Assembly: GCA_028695865.1 (NCBI GenBank)
Contig: JAQVID010000251.1
Span: forward strand, 1-5,714
Direction: 5' to 3'
Origin: Thermoguttaceae bacterium
Lineage (GTDB): Bacteria > Planctomycetota > Planctomycetia > Pirellulales > Thermoguttaceae
Length of the DNA stretch: 5,714 nt
Shown here: piece after piece, positions 5,169 through 5,714 of the stretch
How the letters are laid out: every line of letters begins with the position of its first letter
How positions within the stretch are numbered: position 1 is the first letter of the stretch
The notes under the pieces: generated by a model
Database searches by the model: none
Told to the model about the DNA's origin: nothing
The model's input: the letters and a program-made list of their open reading frames with translations, nothing else
Position numbers and translations under genes: made by a program

Positions 5169-5714
5169 ATGAGTTTGTTCATGGGATATCCGCCAATTTA
5201 CATGATTGGTGTTATAGCAGTCCTTTTGTCGATTCTTGCCTTTTGTCGTAACGATACGATTTGGGGAACGCTCATTAAAATGTTCAATGTTTTCTTCGCG
5301 ACAATGGTTGCGGTCAACTTTTTCGAACCGGTTGCCAATATGTTCGACGGTTTCATGTCGGCAATGGCCTATTACAACGACATGATTGCCTTTTTCCTGA
5401 TTTTTTGCGTTACCATGGAAATTCTCGTTGAGATATCCAATCGGTTGTCAAAGGTCAATGTTGCTTTTTCCGCCAAGACGAATCTCATTGGGAACTATAT
5501 CCTTTTGTTTGTTTTGTTCGTAGGGTTTTACAGCGTTTCGGCGTTTGTCTTTATGACAGCGCTTCCGGAAGCGCCCAGGGTTGCTAATGAATATCGTTAT
5601 CCACCCACTTTGAATTTTTTGCAATATACGTCGCGAACATCACTCAAACCGATGGGCGCCGAACCGCACCAGTTTGAAGTTGCAACTTTCCTGAAGAATC
5701 AGAACGGTCGCAAT
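5169..5714 (+). CDS. CvpA-family (colicin V production-like) integral membrane protein, 3' end outside window
   Basis: The frame is open for 182 codons from the ATG to the window edge. Four hydrophobic helices are seen at about 10-26, 33-57, 72-92 and 107-130, the standard CvpA arrangement. Between helices 1 and 2 is a short polar turn (CRNDTIWG), and helix 2 ends NFFEPVA. From memory this resembles CvpA-family proteins annotated in planctomycetes, which also carry a polar segment after helix 3 (here NRLSKVNVAF) and an extra region after helix 4. The tail from about 131 on is hydrophilic and continues past the window. CvpA itself is an inner-membrane protein required for colicin V production/export in E. 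coli; its biochemical role is poorly defined, and no bacteriocin gene is seen here. It follows the GspE-like gene by 178 bases with a hairpin between, so it may be a separate transcript. The family call rests on topology and a short motif; another small four-helix protein is possible. Confidence 0.65.
   Translation, partial: MSLFMGYPPIYMIGVIAVLLSILAFCRNDTIWGTLIKMFNVFFATMVAVNFFEPVANMFDGFMSAMAYYNDMIAFFLIFCVTMEILVEISNRLSKVNVAFSAKTNLIGNYILLFVLFVGFYSVSAFVFMTALPEAPRVANEYRYPPTLNFLQYTSRTSLKPMGAEPHQFEVATFLKNQNGRN

Noticed and set aside
1..5714. CRISPR arrays, tRNA or rRNA genes, insertion sequences, prophage genes
   Set aside because: No regularly spaced repeats, cloverleaf-like segments, transposase motifs or terminal inverted repeats with target duplications were seen on either strand.

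Overview
This is a Gram-negative-type bacterial window of moderate base composition, slightly AT-rich, with every gene on the + strand and Shine-Dalgarno starts throughout. It carries five genes: three complete, one missing its 5' end and one missing its 3' end. The most likely source is a planctomycete or a close PVC-superphylum relative. This is inferred from the downstream CvpA-type membrane protein, whose second-helix motif NFFEPVA resembles planctomycete CvpA proteins as I recall them, and from a secretion-ATPase pair without pilin genes. No 16S gene or other decisive marker is present.

Layout. At 2-631 is the C-terminal part of a PP2C-type Ser/Thr phosphatase: the last metal-binding motif, two membrane helices and a soluble tail. 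Four bases later comes complete hisF (636-1403), a histidine-biosynthesis enzyme with both catalytic aspartates at the canonical positions. A 379-base intergenic region follows (1404-1782). It holds a duplicated 15-mer, a long-loop inverted repeat, and a promoter-like TATAAT element just behind a hairpin. Next are a complete PilT-type hexameric ATPase (1783-2943) with all motifs intact and, after 124 bases, a 640-residue protein (3068-4990). That protein joins a multi-pass N-terminal membrane domain to a GspE/PilB-type ATPase core with nearly all nucleotide-handling motifs degenerate. A hairpin lies just after its stop. A 178-base gap with two interleaved inverted repeats precedes a four-helix CvpA-family membrane protein (5169 to the window end).

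How the genes may work together. PP2C and hisF look translationally coupled or at least cotranscribed, although their functions are unrelated. The downstream trio combines an active PilT-like motor, a membrane-anchored ATPase relative that probably cannot hydrolyse ATP normally, and a CvpA-type integral membrane protein. No pilin, prepilin peptidase, PilC/GspF, secretin or PilM/N/O gene is visible, so this is not an ordinary type IV pilus locus as far as the window shows. My inference is an envelope-associated machine in which the PilT-type hexamer supplies energy and the degenerate GspE-like protein acts as a membrane-bound platform or regulator. The degenerate ATPase is the most notable item here.
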